Assembly (NCBI GenBank): GCA_023014485.1
Contig: JAJOZX010000087.1
Coordinates: 1,283,501 to 1,347,500, forward strand
Direction of reading: 5' to 3'
Length of the DNA stretch: 64,000 nucleotides
Origin: Bathynomus jamesi
Lineage: Eukaryota > Arthropoda > Malacostraca > Isopoda > Cirolanidae
Part shown: positions 53,466-63,794 of the stretch, piece after piece
Numbering within the stretch: the stretch's first letter is position 1
Layout: the number at the start of each line of letters is the position of its first letter
The notes under the pieces: generated by a model
The model's database searches: none
Told to the model about the DNA's origin: nothing
What the model saw: only the letters and a program-made list of their open reading frames with translations
Position numbers and translations under genes: made by a program

Positions 53466-55311
53466 TATTCACTGAACCTAACCGGGTATTCAGTTGACCT
53501 AACCTGGCATTCAATTAACCTAGCCCGGCATTCATTTATTTTTTCTACCCTTCGTGGGGGTAGCAAAAATATCCCACGTTTTAACGAAACTATCACGACC
53601 TTCACTAACCAATCGTCAAGGGCGTACAGTTAACCTAACCCGGCATTCAATAATTTTACCGTAGGTTTCGATATATATATATATGCCCGGTTAGGTTAAT
53701 TGAATGCCCGGTTAGGTTAATCGAATGCCCTGTTAGGTCAACTGAATACCCAGTTAGGTTCATTGAATGAACTATACGTCTTTGACGATCGGTTAGGTTT
53801 AGTCGTGATATTTTCGTTAAAATTAACGCAAATATCACGACTAAACCTACCCAATCGTCAAGGGCGTACAGTTGACCTACCCAACGAAAATATCACGACT
53901 AAACCTATCCAATCGTCAAGGCGTACAGTTGACCTAGCCGGACATTCAAATTTTATCCTACGTAAATAATAGTTCTCTATTTATTATATGTTTGCAATAA
54001 ATAGTAAATTGTTGGGATCACTTTAACATATTGCTTCCCAGGAAGCAATCTCCTAGATTACCAACCTCTTTCTAACCAACCAACCTTTCTCTTTTTAACA
54101 TATTGCTTCCCAGTGTTAATCACTTTAACATATTGCTTCTCAGGAGGGATCACTTTAGCATATTGCTTCCCGAATGCTTTGGGAAGCAATATGTTAAAGT
54201 GATCCTAATTTTTACATGCAAAATACGTTTATAATGACTTTCATGTGGTTAAAATTACTTAACCCATTACAAGCCGGTGATTAAGAATCTGTATTATATG
54301 AAAGTGATTACACTGGCCAACAAGTATTTTTCATCAGATATAATTATGGGTGGGCTAGATAGCTGTTGGGACGCTGATTCCAAATCTGTATTCACTGAAC
54401 CTAACCGGGTATTCAGTTGACCTAACCTGGCATTCAATTAACCTAGCCCGGCATTCATTTATTTTTTCTACCCTTCGTGCGGGTAGCAAAAATAACCCAC
54501 GTTTTAACGAAACTATCACGACCTTAACTAACCAATCGTCAAGGGCGTACAGTTAACCTAGCCCGGCATTCAATAATTTTACCGTAGGTTTCGATATATA
54601 TATATATGCCCGGTTAGGTTAATTGAATGCCCGGTTAGGTTAATCGAATGCCCTGTTAGGTCAACTGAATACCCAGTTAGGTTCATTGAATGAACTATAC
54701 GTCTTTGACGATCGGTTAGGTTTAGTCGTGATATTTTCGTTAAAACTAACACAAATATCACAACTAAACCTACCCAATCGTCAAGGGCGTACAGTTGACC
54801 TAACCAACGAAAATATCACGACTAAACCTATCCAATCGTCAAGGCGTACAGTTGACCTAACCGGACATTCAAATTTTATCCTACGTAAATAATAGTTCTC
54901 TATTTATTATATGTTTGCAATAAATAGTAAATTGTTGGGATCACTTTAACATATTGCTTCCCAGGAAGCAATCTCCTAGATTACCAATCTCTTTCTAACC
55001 AACCAACCTTTCTCTTTTTAACATATTGCTTCCCAGTGTTAATCACTTTAACATATTGCTTCCCAGGAGGGATCACTTTAGCATATTGCTTCCCGAATGC
55101 TTTGGGAAGCAATATGTTAAAGTGATCCTAATTTTTACATGCAAAATACGTTTATAATGACTTTCATGTGGTTAAAATTACTTAACCCATTACAAGCCGG
55201 TGATTAAGAATCTGTATTATATGAAAGTGATTACACTGGCCAACAAGTATTTTTCATCAGATATAATTATGGTTGGGCTAGATAGCTGTTGGGACGCTGA
55301 TTCCAAATCTG
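53466..55311 (+). repeat. 923-bp tandem duplication
   Basis: 53466-54388 is repeated as 54389-55311 with few differences. Each unit holds CCTAACC-rich inverted words, a GTTAGGTT hairpin, a TA run (CGATATATATATATGCCCGG) and the inverted AACATATTGCTTCCC ends. The ORFs across it mirror these hairpins and are not genes. Confidence 0.95.
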
Positions 55312-55379
55312 TTTTTGGTTTTCCTCTAGCACGTCTAGTTTTCGAGATGAGACCGATCATAATATATATAGTAAATATA

Positions 55380-55650
55380 ATATACAGTGTATATAATTAT
55401 AATATAATACTATTAGGTCATCCCATAAGTAATGCGGCATTTAAAAAAATTTTTTTTTTCCATTTTTATCATTATTTTACGGATAGATATATATAATATA
55501 TATAATATGCATATAACTATATATAATATAATAGATAATACTATATATAAAATATATAATATGCGTCCTTTATATAATATATTAATATATATAATATAAT
55601 ATCTAATACTATATATACAATATATAATATGCGCCCTTTATACATGTAGC
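55380..55650. repeat. (TATAA)n-like AT tract with solo mariner terminus
   Basis: At 55411-55440 the sequence TTAGGTCATCCCATAAGTAATG matches a mariner-type inverted end. No partner end or transposase is seen. The rest is TATA/TAATA low complexity. Confidence 0.55.
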
Positions 55651-55817
55651 GGAGTATTTTGTCGTTGCAGCTTAGGTGTAGGTTTTTGCTTTACCGTTTC
55701 TGTACCCTCATGTATAGCATTTTGTCGTTTCAACTTAGGCTTTCCGCAGGTTGTCTTGTGGTGTTTTAGGTGAGAGCAGTTGCTGGCCACAAATTTGCAA
55801 ACGTTGCACATGTACAC
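55650..55817 (-). pseudogene. C2HC zinc-finger-like coding scrap
   Basis: Minus strand directly outside the palindrome reads MCNVCKFVASNCSHLKHHKT, then TCGKPKLKRQN: a single CxxC...H-x3/4-C/H finger and a basic tail. Only ~50 codons, broken by the palindromic element at 55818. Could be a host or transposon gene fragment; weak evidence. Confidence 0.4.
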
Positions 55818-56409
55818 TAGGGTGGATCGATTTTACATTTGTTTCGATTTCCATATTCTAATAGAGACAAAAACTTGCGCATGCATGAGAAAATAGCCTC
55901 TGCAAAATCTTAGCTTAATAGGTAATCATCTTCTGCCCCCGGCAGAGCGATGAAAATCATATTGTAGTAGTCAAAAACGTATTTTTAAACCCTAGCCTAG
56001 AGTCATAAAATTTTGCGTGTGTGTTATTTCATGCCTAAGCAACGATATAAATGCTATGGGAAATATATAAATGCATTATTTAAGACAAAGAGCCGATCTG
56101 AAAATATGTATATTATACATATTTTCAGATCGGCTCTTTGTCTTAAATAATGCATTTATATATTTCCCATAGCATTTATATCGTTGCTTAGGCATGAAAT
56201 AACACACACGCAAAATTTTATGACTCTAGGCTAGGATTTAAAAATACGTTTTTGACTACTAAAATATGATTTTCATCGCTCTGCCGGGGGCAGAAGATGA
56301 TTACCTATTAAGCTAAGATTTTGCAGAGGCTATTTTCCCATGCATGCGCAAGTTTTTGTCTCTATTAGAATATGGAAATCGAAACAAATGTAAAATCGAT
56401 CCACCCTAA
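55818..56409. mobile_element. Near-perfect palindromic MITE, 592 bp
   Basis: Arms of about 290 bp fold on a centre at 56111 (GTATATTATAC). The ends are TAGGGTGGATCGATTTTAC and its complement. Flanks ATGTACAC (left) and ATTGTACAC (right) look like an 8-bp hAT-type TSD with one extra base. Mismatches are few, so it is young. No ORF. Confidence 0.9.
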
Positions 56410-56541
56410 ATTGTACACCCTTTTATTCTTTGGCGTAACAGTCACATGTCTAGTTGTGTGTTGTATTTTGTTTTGTTTTGTGTCGCCCACTTACTCATTT
56501 TATTTTTTAGGTGATTTACATCAACCCACTCATCGATCATC

Positions 56542-58196
56542 ATGCCTCGAAAGTGTAAAAATCACCCCGACAATTTCTGTTACGTGTACGGCGTACAATC
56601 ACGATGGTTCTTCGGAAAACTTACCGGTTATACTTTGGCTGTCCACTAGGCGACCAAGATAAGGCGTAGGCGCCACATGTTATCTGTACCGCTTGTTCGA
56701 AAGGATTACGTGACTGGTTGAATCAAAGGAAAAAGTCGATGCCGTTCACTATACCCATGATATGGAGGGAGGCGATTTGTTACTTTTGCAATGTTAACAT
56801 AACTGGATTATCCATGAAGAACAAGCATAACATCGTTTACTCGAACGTAGACCCCGCGATCAGACCGATCTCTCACGATGACACGATGCCGATTCCGGTA
56901 CCACCACAGCATTGACTCGATTCTTTAGAAGACGAAAGGGAATCCGACGAAGGTGCGATTGACGGAGATGCGGGACCTTCGGCCGATCTTGCCTACACAC
57001 CTGACAAAGAGCAATCGGAGCCGGAGAGGCTTACCCAAAACGAGTTAAATGACCTCATTAGAGACCTAGCCCTCTCCAAAGAGAAATCAGAACTTCTCTC
57101 CTCGAGACTCAAGCAGAAACACTTACTTGAGAAGAACTTCCGAGTGTGTCACTATCGAAAACGAAACCATGATTTGGCAATATTCTTTACAGTAGACGGT
57201 TCGCTCTGCTATTGCCATGATATCAGTGGACTTTTCGAGAACTTGTCACAGGTACACACACCATCTGAGTGGCGCCTCTTCATTGATTTCTCACAGCGAA
57301 GCTTGAAAGCGGTTCTCCTGCTTAATGCTTAACGGGAACTTAAAGCCGTCCATCCCGATCGCCCACTCCGTTCATCTTAAGGAGACGTACGATAACATGA
57401 CTGTACTACTCGACGCAATCCAGTACAGCACTCATCAATGGAATATCTGTGGTGATCTCAAAGTCATTGGTATGTTAATGGGCATATAAGGAAGGTTCAC
57501 GAAATAGTGTTGTTTCCTATGTCTATGGGACAGCCGTGCCACCGCAGATCATTACATCAGACGTGACTGGCATCAAAGAAGCACATACGAGCCAGGAACG
57601 GTCAGTGTCCAGTGTGTTCCTTTAGTTAATGCAAAGAAGATTTTCCTGCCACCTCTCCACATTAAGCTCAGCTTAATGAAAAATTTTGTGAAAGCGATGG
57701 GTAAGGCGAATTCGAGATGGTTTCGATACCTTGTTGAGAAATTTGCAAACATCAGTGCCGCGAAATTGACGGAGGGAATCTTTGTGGGGCCCAAATCAGG
57801 GAGGTTCTGCAGGATGAAGGCTTTGAAGAAAGTCTCAATGCCTTGGAACTAAAAGCATGGCAGGCTTTCAAATGGATTTGGGAAAACCTTTTGGGTAACC
57901 ACAAGTCTCCCGCATACAAAGATGGAGTTCAGAAACTGCTCGATGCATATCAAGAAATGGGCTGTTGTATGTCCTTGAAAATACATTTTTTACATTCGCA
58001 TCTAGATTTCTTTCCCGAAAACCTTGGCGCGGTGAATGACGAACAGGGGGAACGCTTCCATCAAGACATCCAGTCAATGGAAAATCGCTACCAAGGTTTC
58101 TGGAACGAAAGTATGCTGGCAGACTACTGCTGGATGTTGTACAGCAACGATCCGGACAAGGTTTACAAAAGAAAATCGTACTCGCAACGTTTTTAG
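56542..58196 (+). pseudogene. Uncharacterised arthropod multicopy family protein, decayed
   Basis: Starts MPRKCKNHPDNFCYVYG at 56542, an N-terminal CxxH/C zinc-like word. In shifting frames follow GKSRCRSLYPWYGG / KKSMPFTIPMIWREAICYFC, NITGLSMKNKHNIVYSNVDP, TPSEWRLFIDFSQRSLKAVL (57144-57332), then the best piece 57843-58196: SLKIHFLHSHLDFFPENLGA, NDEQGERFHQDIQSMENRYQ, YKRKSYSQRF. This order matches a large family of uncharacterised arthropod proteins present in many copies; its role is unknown to me. At least five frame breaks. Nothing in the sequence shows TIRs around it. Confidence 0.7.
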
Positions 58197-58329
58197 GTTG
58201 GTGTACATTTCTTTAGTCATATTTCGATAACTAGATGTGTTAAAGGAAAACCGAAAATAGATTTGGAATCAGCGTACAAAACTGGTCTAGAAAATTGTGT
58301 ATACATCTTTGATGAGAGCAAAATGTTTG

Positions 58330-59660
58330 ATTTTGTTGACCAGTGAATTTCCGTTTACTGTTTGGGGGTGATTTTTCTTGGACTAAAAGTAGAGTCATCG
58401 ATTTTAATTAATTAACTATCTGGCAAAATAAATTAACATGAAAGATCAGCAAGTCACATAAACAATGAGGCCAGTTTAGCTCTTTTAGGTACAGTGAATA
58501 TAAAAATAAATCTCGATTTGGCTTATAAGAAATCAATTAAGCAGCAAAATGAACACGATAAATAAAACAGATATATCTTAGAAAAAATTATTAAAGGTAT
58601 TAAATTCTGTGCTAACTTTGAACCCCCAAAGACGTTACGAAATTTTTTTTTCCAACAATCCGGGTATTTTAAGAGGATTAATGGAATATTCTGCTGATTT
58701 GGATGGATGCGGCTCTAAAAAATTATTTGCAAAAGGCTACTGTGTTTAAAAGGACCTCACTGATAATACAGAAGGAGCTTCTTTCTTGGTCATCGCAAGT
58801 AAGTCGCAATCAAATTTTAAAAGATATTGTTGCAGCCAATTTTGTAAGCATAAATGCAGACGAAACGACTAATATAGCCAATACGATTCAATTAGCTATT
58901 GTTTTCTGTTACGAGCTTGATGGAAATGTGAAGGAGAGATTATGGGAACTTTTTAATCTAACTAATGATTGTTAGAAAATCTAAAAGAGCAAGAGCTATT
59001 GTTATTCCAAAGCAATACGATGACTAGACTTATTAATGGAACATTGCTTGTATATATTAGGTTAAGGTGTATATATATATATATATATATCCATCGCATA
59101 ATTGTAAAGTCAGTGAAACGTTTTCATTTATTTTAGAGACAACTGTTTGGGGTTCTTGTGGCATAATTATTTTGGATGCTGGTAGTATCCTTTCTACTCT
59201 TTTCTTGAATGTGGCACTGATAGGAAGTGGTCTTAAAGAGACCTCTCTTCCAATTCAGTTTGGTACTCTAGCTACAGGATTGTTGCACCGTGCAATGTTG
59301 CAGGTTGCGTTGTTGTTGCAAGGTTTAGGAAGAAGACCATAAATAGTGCCCCCTTTTTTAATTTATTCTAACTTAGGCCAAAAGTACATTGAGGTAGGAC
59401 TGAATAGGACCTCACACTCCATAAAGTCTGTTTTAGCCTAGCTTAACTTAGGCTATAAGTTAAGATATCCAAGTAGGAAATTTGCAGAGACTGCTAACAG
59501 AGTGAATGAGTTACAAACCGAAATAAAAAAAGGTGAGAAACAAAATGGCTGCAATAATAAAAGATGCTGCTGAAATCCCAAGTGTTTGCGAATTGAAGAG
59601 AGCAAGATCATTAGTTGCTTCACTTAATAATATAAGTAATGAAGCTTCTGCTTCTAACAT
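58330..59660 (+). pseudogene. ZMYM-like hAT transposase, second copy (deleted)
   Basis: The plus-strand relative of 34540-36060 begins inside the zinc finger (LLFGG...SWTKS near 58355). The piece 58703-58975 has SSQVSRNQILKDIVAANFVS, NADETTNIANTIQLAIVFCY and GNVKERLWELFNL. Here the first acid pair DETT is kept, unlike the first copy. The middle is deleted or replaced by (TA)n and unrelated sequence (58976-59520). A C-terminal echo appears at 59545-59640 (AAIIKDAAEIPSVCELKRAR). Confidence 0.7.
59061..59520. other. Unassigned insert within the second ZMYM-like hAT copy
   Basis: (TA)n at 59070-59090, then a 91-codon frame (59067-59342) of no recognised family, and AACTTAGGC words. Probably non-coding. 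Confidence 0.4.
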
Positions 59661-59723
59661 TTAATGTTTAAACGTTGGCATTTTGAATGGTATCAGATAC
59701 AGAAATGACAAGTTTGTTACAGT

Positions 59724-61215
59724 TTATAATACGTTTTCGAAAATCTCACCGTCAACCTCAATGCACTTTGCAACTCGTGTGTGAAGATCGCGTGTTGTTC
59801 GTTTGAGTTGATCTTGACGTTCCTTTATGCGGGCAGCAGCATCCAAAGTGCGCGCGAGCAATTCGTCTCGTGTATCCACCTTTCTTTTGTAAACTTGACT
59901 TTTCATCCACACCCACAAACAATACTCTAACGGAAAGAGGTCTGGAGACCTTAGTGGTCATTGAATAGGACCACCGCGGCCGAGCCATCAACCAGGGAAA
60001 GTTTGATTTAGGTATTGCATCACCAGACGGGTAGAATGTGGAGGAGCTCCGTCATGCTGAAAGTACATACCAGCGCGTGTAGCCAAAGGAATATCCTCCA
60101 ATAGTCCTGGCAATTCATTTTGCAGAAATTCTAGGTAACTTTGTCCTGTGAGACGATTCTCTAAAGTAACAGGGCCAATCAGCTGATCATCGATGATAGC
60201 GCACCACACATTGGCAGAGAAGCGATGTTGAAAATTTGTTTCCACAGTGGCATTTGGATTTTCGTCTGACCACCGATGAGAGTTACGAGTAGGGTGGCCA
60301 TTTCCAAATTTCCAAAAAGGAGGACACTGTGTATGTGGCCGTACGTTAACATATATATATATATATATATATATATAACTGAAAGAAATGAATATTCATT
60401 TTTACTCCTTGGGCAGACTGACTGTCCGACTCGTAGCCATGAAATTGAAAACAAATGCGGCTTATCAGCAGTGTTGCCAACTACATATAATGAAAATACG
60501 TTAACGGTTATTATGGCCTTCAGTACCCGCTATTTTAAGTGTACCTGAGGTAATTTATATAATTCTTTTTAGCTAGACCCCAAAAAGGAGGACAAATCAA
60601 CGTCCGGCTCAAGGTGGCTCCGGATGGAGGACAGAGTGCTCAAAAGGCGGGCTGTCCGGCCTAAAGCCGGACGTCTGGCCACCCTAGTTGCGAGTGTTGT
60701 TGATACCGTCACGGGTGAAAGTAGCTTCATCGGTGAACAGTATTAATCGAAGCAATCGGCGATTAGCATTTACCCAATGACAAAATTCCAGTCGCATGGC
60801 AGCGTCTCCTGGTTGAAGGTGTTGTACACGCTGTACATGATATGGATGCAAGCCTTCCTCAGGTAATGTTCGCCATACTCTTGTGTGGTACCCCGAGATG
60901 TGTAGAAATTCTTCGTGAGCTAGTAGTAGGACTACGCTCTATCAACTGAAGAATGTTTTCCACTTCATCCACATCTTGTTGACCTTCACGTTCAGATGAA
61001 ACATGAGCGCTGGGAAGTGTACCAATCTCACGCAATGTGTTGAAAACCCTGGTAAACACCCATCGATCCGGAATTCTGCGGCTCGGAAACCGTCGACAGT
61101 ATTCTGCAACAGCAGCTGTTGTACTTCCATTGCAAAAACCGTAGACATACACCATATCTGCATATTCGGCATGTGTGAAGGTGTGTGGCATTCTTAACAC
61201 TGCTTCAAACACCAA
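59724..61215 (-). pseudogene. Mariner-type transposase (D-D-41-E spacing)
   Basis: 61215-60859 encodes an N-terminal HTH of the DUF4817 type: [40 protein letters not shown]. Around 60850-60700: MRLEFCHWVNANRRLLRLIL, FTDEATFTRDGINN (first Asp). 60245-59988: FQHRFSANVWCAIIDDQLIG, MYFQHDGAPPHSTRLVMQYL (second Asp). After two in-frame stops, RSPDLFPLEYCLWVWMKSQV and the tail to 59724. 41 residues lie between the second Asp and the Glu of PLEY, where related elements carry Asp. Stops, the MITE and a shift make it inactive. Confidence 0.75.
60290..60686. mobile_element. hAT MITE in mariner, 8-bp TSD
   Basis: Ends TAGGGTGGCCA and TGGCCACCCTA. Flanks GTTACGAG (60282-60289) and GTTGCGAG (60687-60694) match 7 of 8. 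Inside are GGAGGACA words near both ends and a (TA)n run at 60349-60375. No ORF. Confidence 0.85.
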
Positions 61216-61494
61216 ACAATGTCACTCACAACAGTCAGCTGTCGATTGGCTTATGTTACATGCTTACATTACAGCTTACATGGTTCAAGGTCATAGGAGA
61301 GGGAAGGGGGAGGAAGAGCTGCGCGCGCATCAGATTCAAACAGCTCTATCTCCGTAACCATTCAGAATTAGACACATGTTCATATGAACTTTTTTCTCAC
61401 AATGACCGATACTATCACCTCCCGAAGTATTGACCTTTCCTCCTGAAACACCCTGTGTATATATATATATTATATATATACATATATATATACA

Positions 61495-62058
61495 TAGGCT
61501 TACCATATTTTCATGCAACCAAACCGGGACATTTAGGAACATTTTGGAAATGAAAATCACATATACGTGTTTTCCGCAGTATAAAAAAATGGGGGTGAAC
61601 AAAAAAAGTATATATTTAAATTTATTGTACAGTGCAAACAGATCATTAATTTTTTTGAAAACCATTCATATTTTTCACTAAAAATCACTTTCTTCAAAAT
61701 TTTTTTATCATTTTTAATTTTTCCATAAAATTCTAGACATGTGAAGTCAATATTAACTTTGTAGCAGAACAGAGCTTGAACAGTACTCTCTGACATGAGA
61801 CTCTGGTCCAGTGTTCATGATAAAGAATAATCGTTTTACTGGAGCTGATGTTCCATGTAAACAAAAGATAAATTCAATTACCTGCAAAAGATTAACAACC
61901 GAAATATTCTTTTCCCATGAGATTTTTAACAAAAAGACAAAACCGAAAAGCAAGGGGACGCAATTATAAACCGGGACAGAATTACAAGCCGGCCGGAACG
62001 CCGGGACAAGAGCTCAAAACCAGGACTGTCCCGGTCAAATCGGGACGTATGGTAAGCC

Positions 62059-62060
<2 letters not shown>
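61495..62060. mobile_element. hAT-like MITE with CCGGGACA words
   Basis: Ends TAGGCTTACCATA and TATGGTAAGCCTA, perfect over 13 bp. The subterminal part on the right is rich in CCGGGACA/GGGACAG. Surrounded by (TA)n, so no TSD can be read. 566 bp, no ORF. Confidence 0.8.
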
Positions 62061-62089
<29 letters not shown>

Positions 62090-62091
62090 GC

Positions 62092-63021
62092 GAGGGGCGG
62101 TACGAAAGTAATGCCTCTTATTTTTCAGTTAGTAACCAAAGTGTCGTAGGAAAACTACACGAGATCTCAATGAAAGGTTTGTATCTCCCGTCCATTTTAA
62201 GTTGAACGGCGCTGTGATCGGTCACATGAAAACAACATACCACACTGTCAAAATGGCTGCCTCACTAGACATGCGTACGAAGCAGAGAACAGTTATTGAA
62301 TTTCTTACTGCGGAAGAGGTTCCTCCAGTGGACGTTAGACGTTAGACGTTAGGCAAAGCGTTTAAACAACGGTAAAATCGATATCGACGACAAGCCTCGA
62401 AGTGGTCGGCCTGCGACCGCAGTGACACCGGAAAACATGAGTCGGATTGATGCGCTCCTTAAACATGATCGCCACCTCACAACACGTGAGTTGTGTAAGG
62501 CAGTAAGTATTGGAAAACCAGCAGTCATAAGAAATCATACAGGAATAAGGATACTCCAAGATTTGTACGCAGTGGGTCCCAAGATTGTTGACGGAAGAGA
62601 ACAAGACAATCGGAAGTCCATCTGTATGGAAATCTTCGAACGCTACGAAGCAGAAAGTGAGGAATTTCTATCGCGGATAATCACAAGCGACGAGACATGG
62701 GTTCACCATTATTATGGGTTCAGATTACTATCTCTTTGGCCCACTAAAGGATGGATTACGTGGGCAACACTTTGAGGCTGACAATAACGTTATGAAGAAG
62801 GTTCATGACTGCTTCCATTGTTGTGACAAGGAGTTTTATAACGCCAGTGTACAGCACCTGGTTCAACGTTGGCAAAAGTGCACTGCAGTTGACGGAGACT
62901 ATGTGGAAAAATAACTTTATATTTGTCACGTATGTATGTATGTATATTCGCTGTAATTTTCATTGTAATTGGAATTATATTTAGTGAAAAATAAAATAAG
63001 AGACATTACTTTCGTACAGCC

Positions 63022-63024
<3 letters not shown>
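62092..63024 (+). mobile_element. Mariner, internally deleted
   Basis: Inverted ends contain TACGAAAGTAATG(C/T)CTCTTATTTT (62101 and complement near 63010). The transposase (62253-62914) keeps the N-terminal HTH with SGRPATAVTPENMSRIDALL, then FLSRIITSDETWVHHY (first Asp). It then jumps to a DYYLFGPLKDGLRGQHF segment (62720), so the part with the second catalytic Asp is deleted. It ends VQRWQKCTAVDGDYVEK, TAA 62912-62914. Non-functional deletion derivative. Confidence 0.85.
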
Positions 63025-63054
<30 letters not shown>

Positions 63055-63057
<3 letters not shown>

Positions 63058-63770
63058 AGAAACGACGTAAGTATAGAGGAGCGTTCTGCACACGCGGAAG
63101 AGAAATAACGAACAAATGAAAAATGAGGTGAACCGCCCGGGAATCGAACCCAGGGCCTTCCGATTACCGGTCGGATGCGCTACCATTACACCACGGACCT
63201 CGATCAGTCATAAATCGAAATTCTTCTACATAGGGCAGAAACCAATGCCCTGAGAGGGCACCCTCGCAAATCGTGAATATGTACATTTAACTGCAATGAC
63301 CACGCAGTATATTAATGTATAGAAACGACGTAAGTATAGAGGAGCGTTCTGCACACGCGGTAATCGGAAGGCCCTGGGTTCGATTCCCGGGCGGTTCACC
63401 TCATTTTTCATTTGTTCGTTATTTCTCTTCCGCGTGTGCAGAACGCTCCTCTATACTTACGTCGTTTCTATACATTAATATACTGCGTGGTCATTGCAGT
63501 TAAATGTACATATTCACGATTTGCGAGGGTGCCCTCTCAGGGCATTGGTTTCTGCCCTATGTAGGAGAATTTCGACTTATGACTGATCGAGGTCCGTGGT
63601 GTAATGGTAGCGCATCCGACCGGTAATCGGAAGGCCCTGGGTTCGATTCCCGGGCGGTTCACCTCATTTTTCATTTGTTCGTTATTTCTCTTCCGCGTGT
63701 GCAGAACGCTCCTCTATACTTACGTCGTTTCTATACATTAATATACTGCGTGGTCATTGCAGTTAAATGT
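63055..63770. mobile_element. Nested/foldback tRNA-like SINE cluster
   Basis: Three tRNA-like units: 63128-63200 (minus, complete), 63360-63400 (plus, 3' part only) and 63591-63663 (plus, complete). Flanks (TAGAAACGACGTAAGTATAG; ACTGCAATGACCACGCAGTA; GGGCAGAAACCAATGCCCTG) are repeated in both orientations. Same family as 13835-14275. Confidence 0.8.
63591..63663 (+). other. tRNA-like SINE head (anticodon-position GGT)
   Basis: Best-preserved tRNA-like copy: D-arm region TGTAATGGTAGCGCATCC, anticodon stem CCGA/TCGG with loop CCGGTAA, T-arm CTGGGTTCGATTCCCGGG with a perfect B box. A tRNA scanner might call it tRNA-Thr(GGT), but residue 33 is C, acceptor pairing is poor and identical units are dispersed, so it is a repeat. 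Confidence 0.6.
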
Positions 63771-63794
63771 GTGTATATATATAATATATATATA

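Larger units (their letters stand above)
59700..61447 (-). mobile_element. Mariner-type transposon with DUF4817-like HTH
   Basis: Minus strand. The upstream end CAGGGTGTTTCAGGAGGAAAG lies at 61453-61430; the opposite end is not recognisable, so the element is one-ended. A hAT MITE is inserted at 60290-60686. One transposase in several frames. Confidence 0.75.

Noticed and set aside
53311..54892. Several 60-100 codon ORFs with RLNLTNRQGRTVDLT-like repeats
   Set aside because: They translate the GGTTAGG hairpin units on both strands; not protein-coding.
55200..55496. 98-codon ORF (ITLANKYFSSDIIMVGLDSCW) as a real gene
   Set aside because: It is the end of the 923-bp tandem unit, part of a dispersed repeat also at 36.2 kb; no family recognised and the C-terminus is AT low complexity.
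56372..56530. Possible signal peptide/membrane protein start (hydrophobic run LLFFGVTVTCLVVCCILFCF)
   Set aside because: The ATG lies in the palindromic MITE end and the frame runs into the multicopy-family pseudogene in the wrong frame.
63591..63663. Functional tRNA-Thr
   Set aside because: Poor acceptor stem, C at position 33, several near-identical dispersed units in a SINE.
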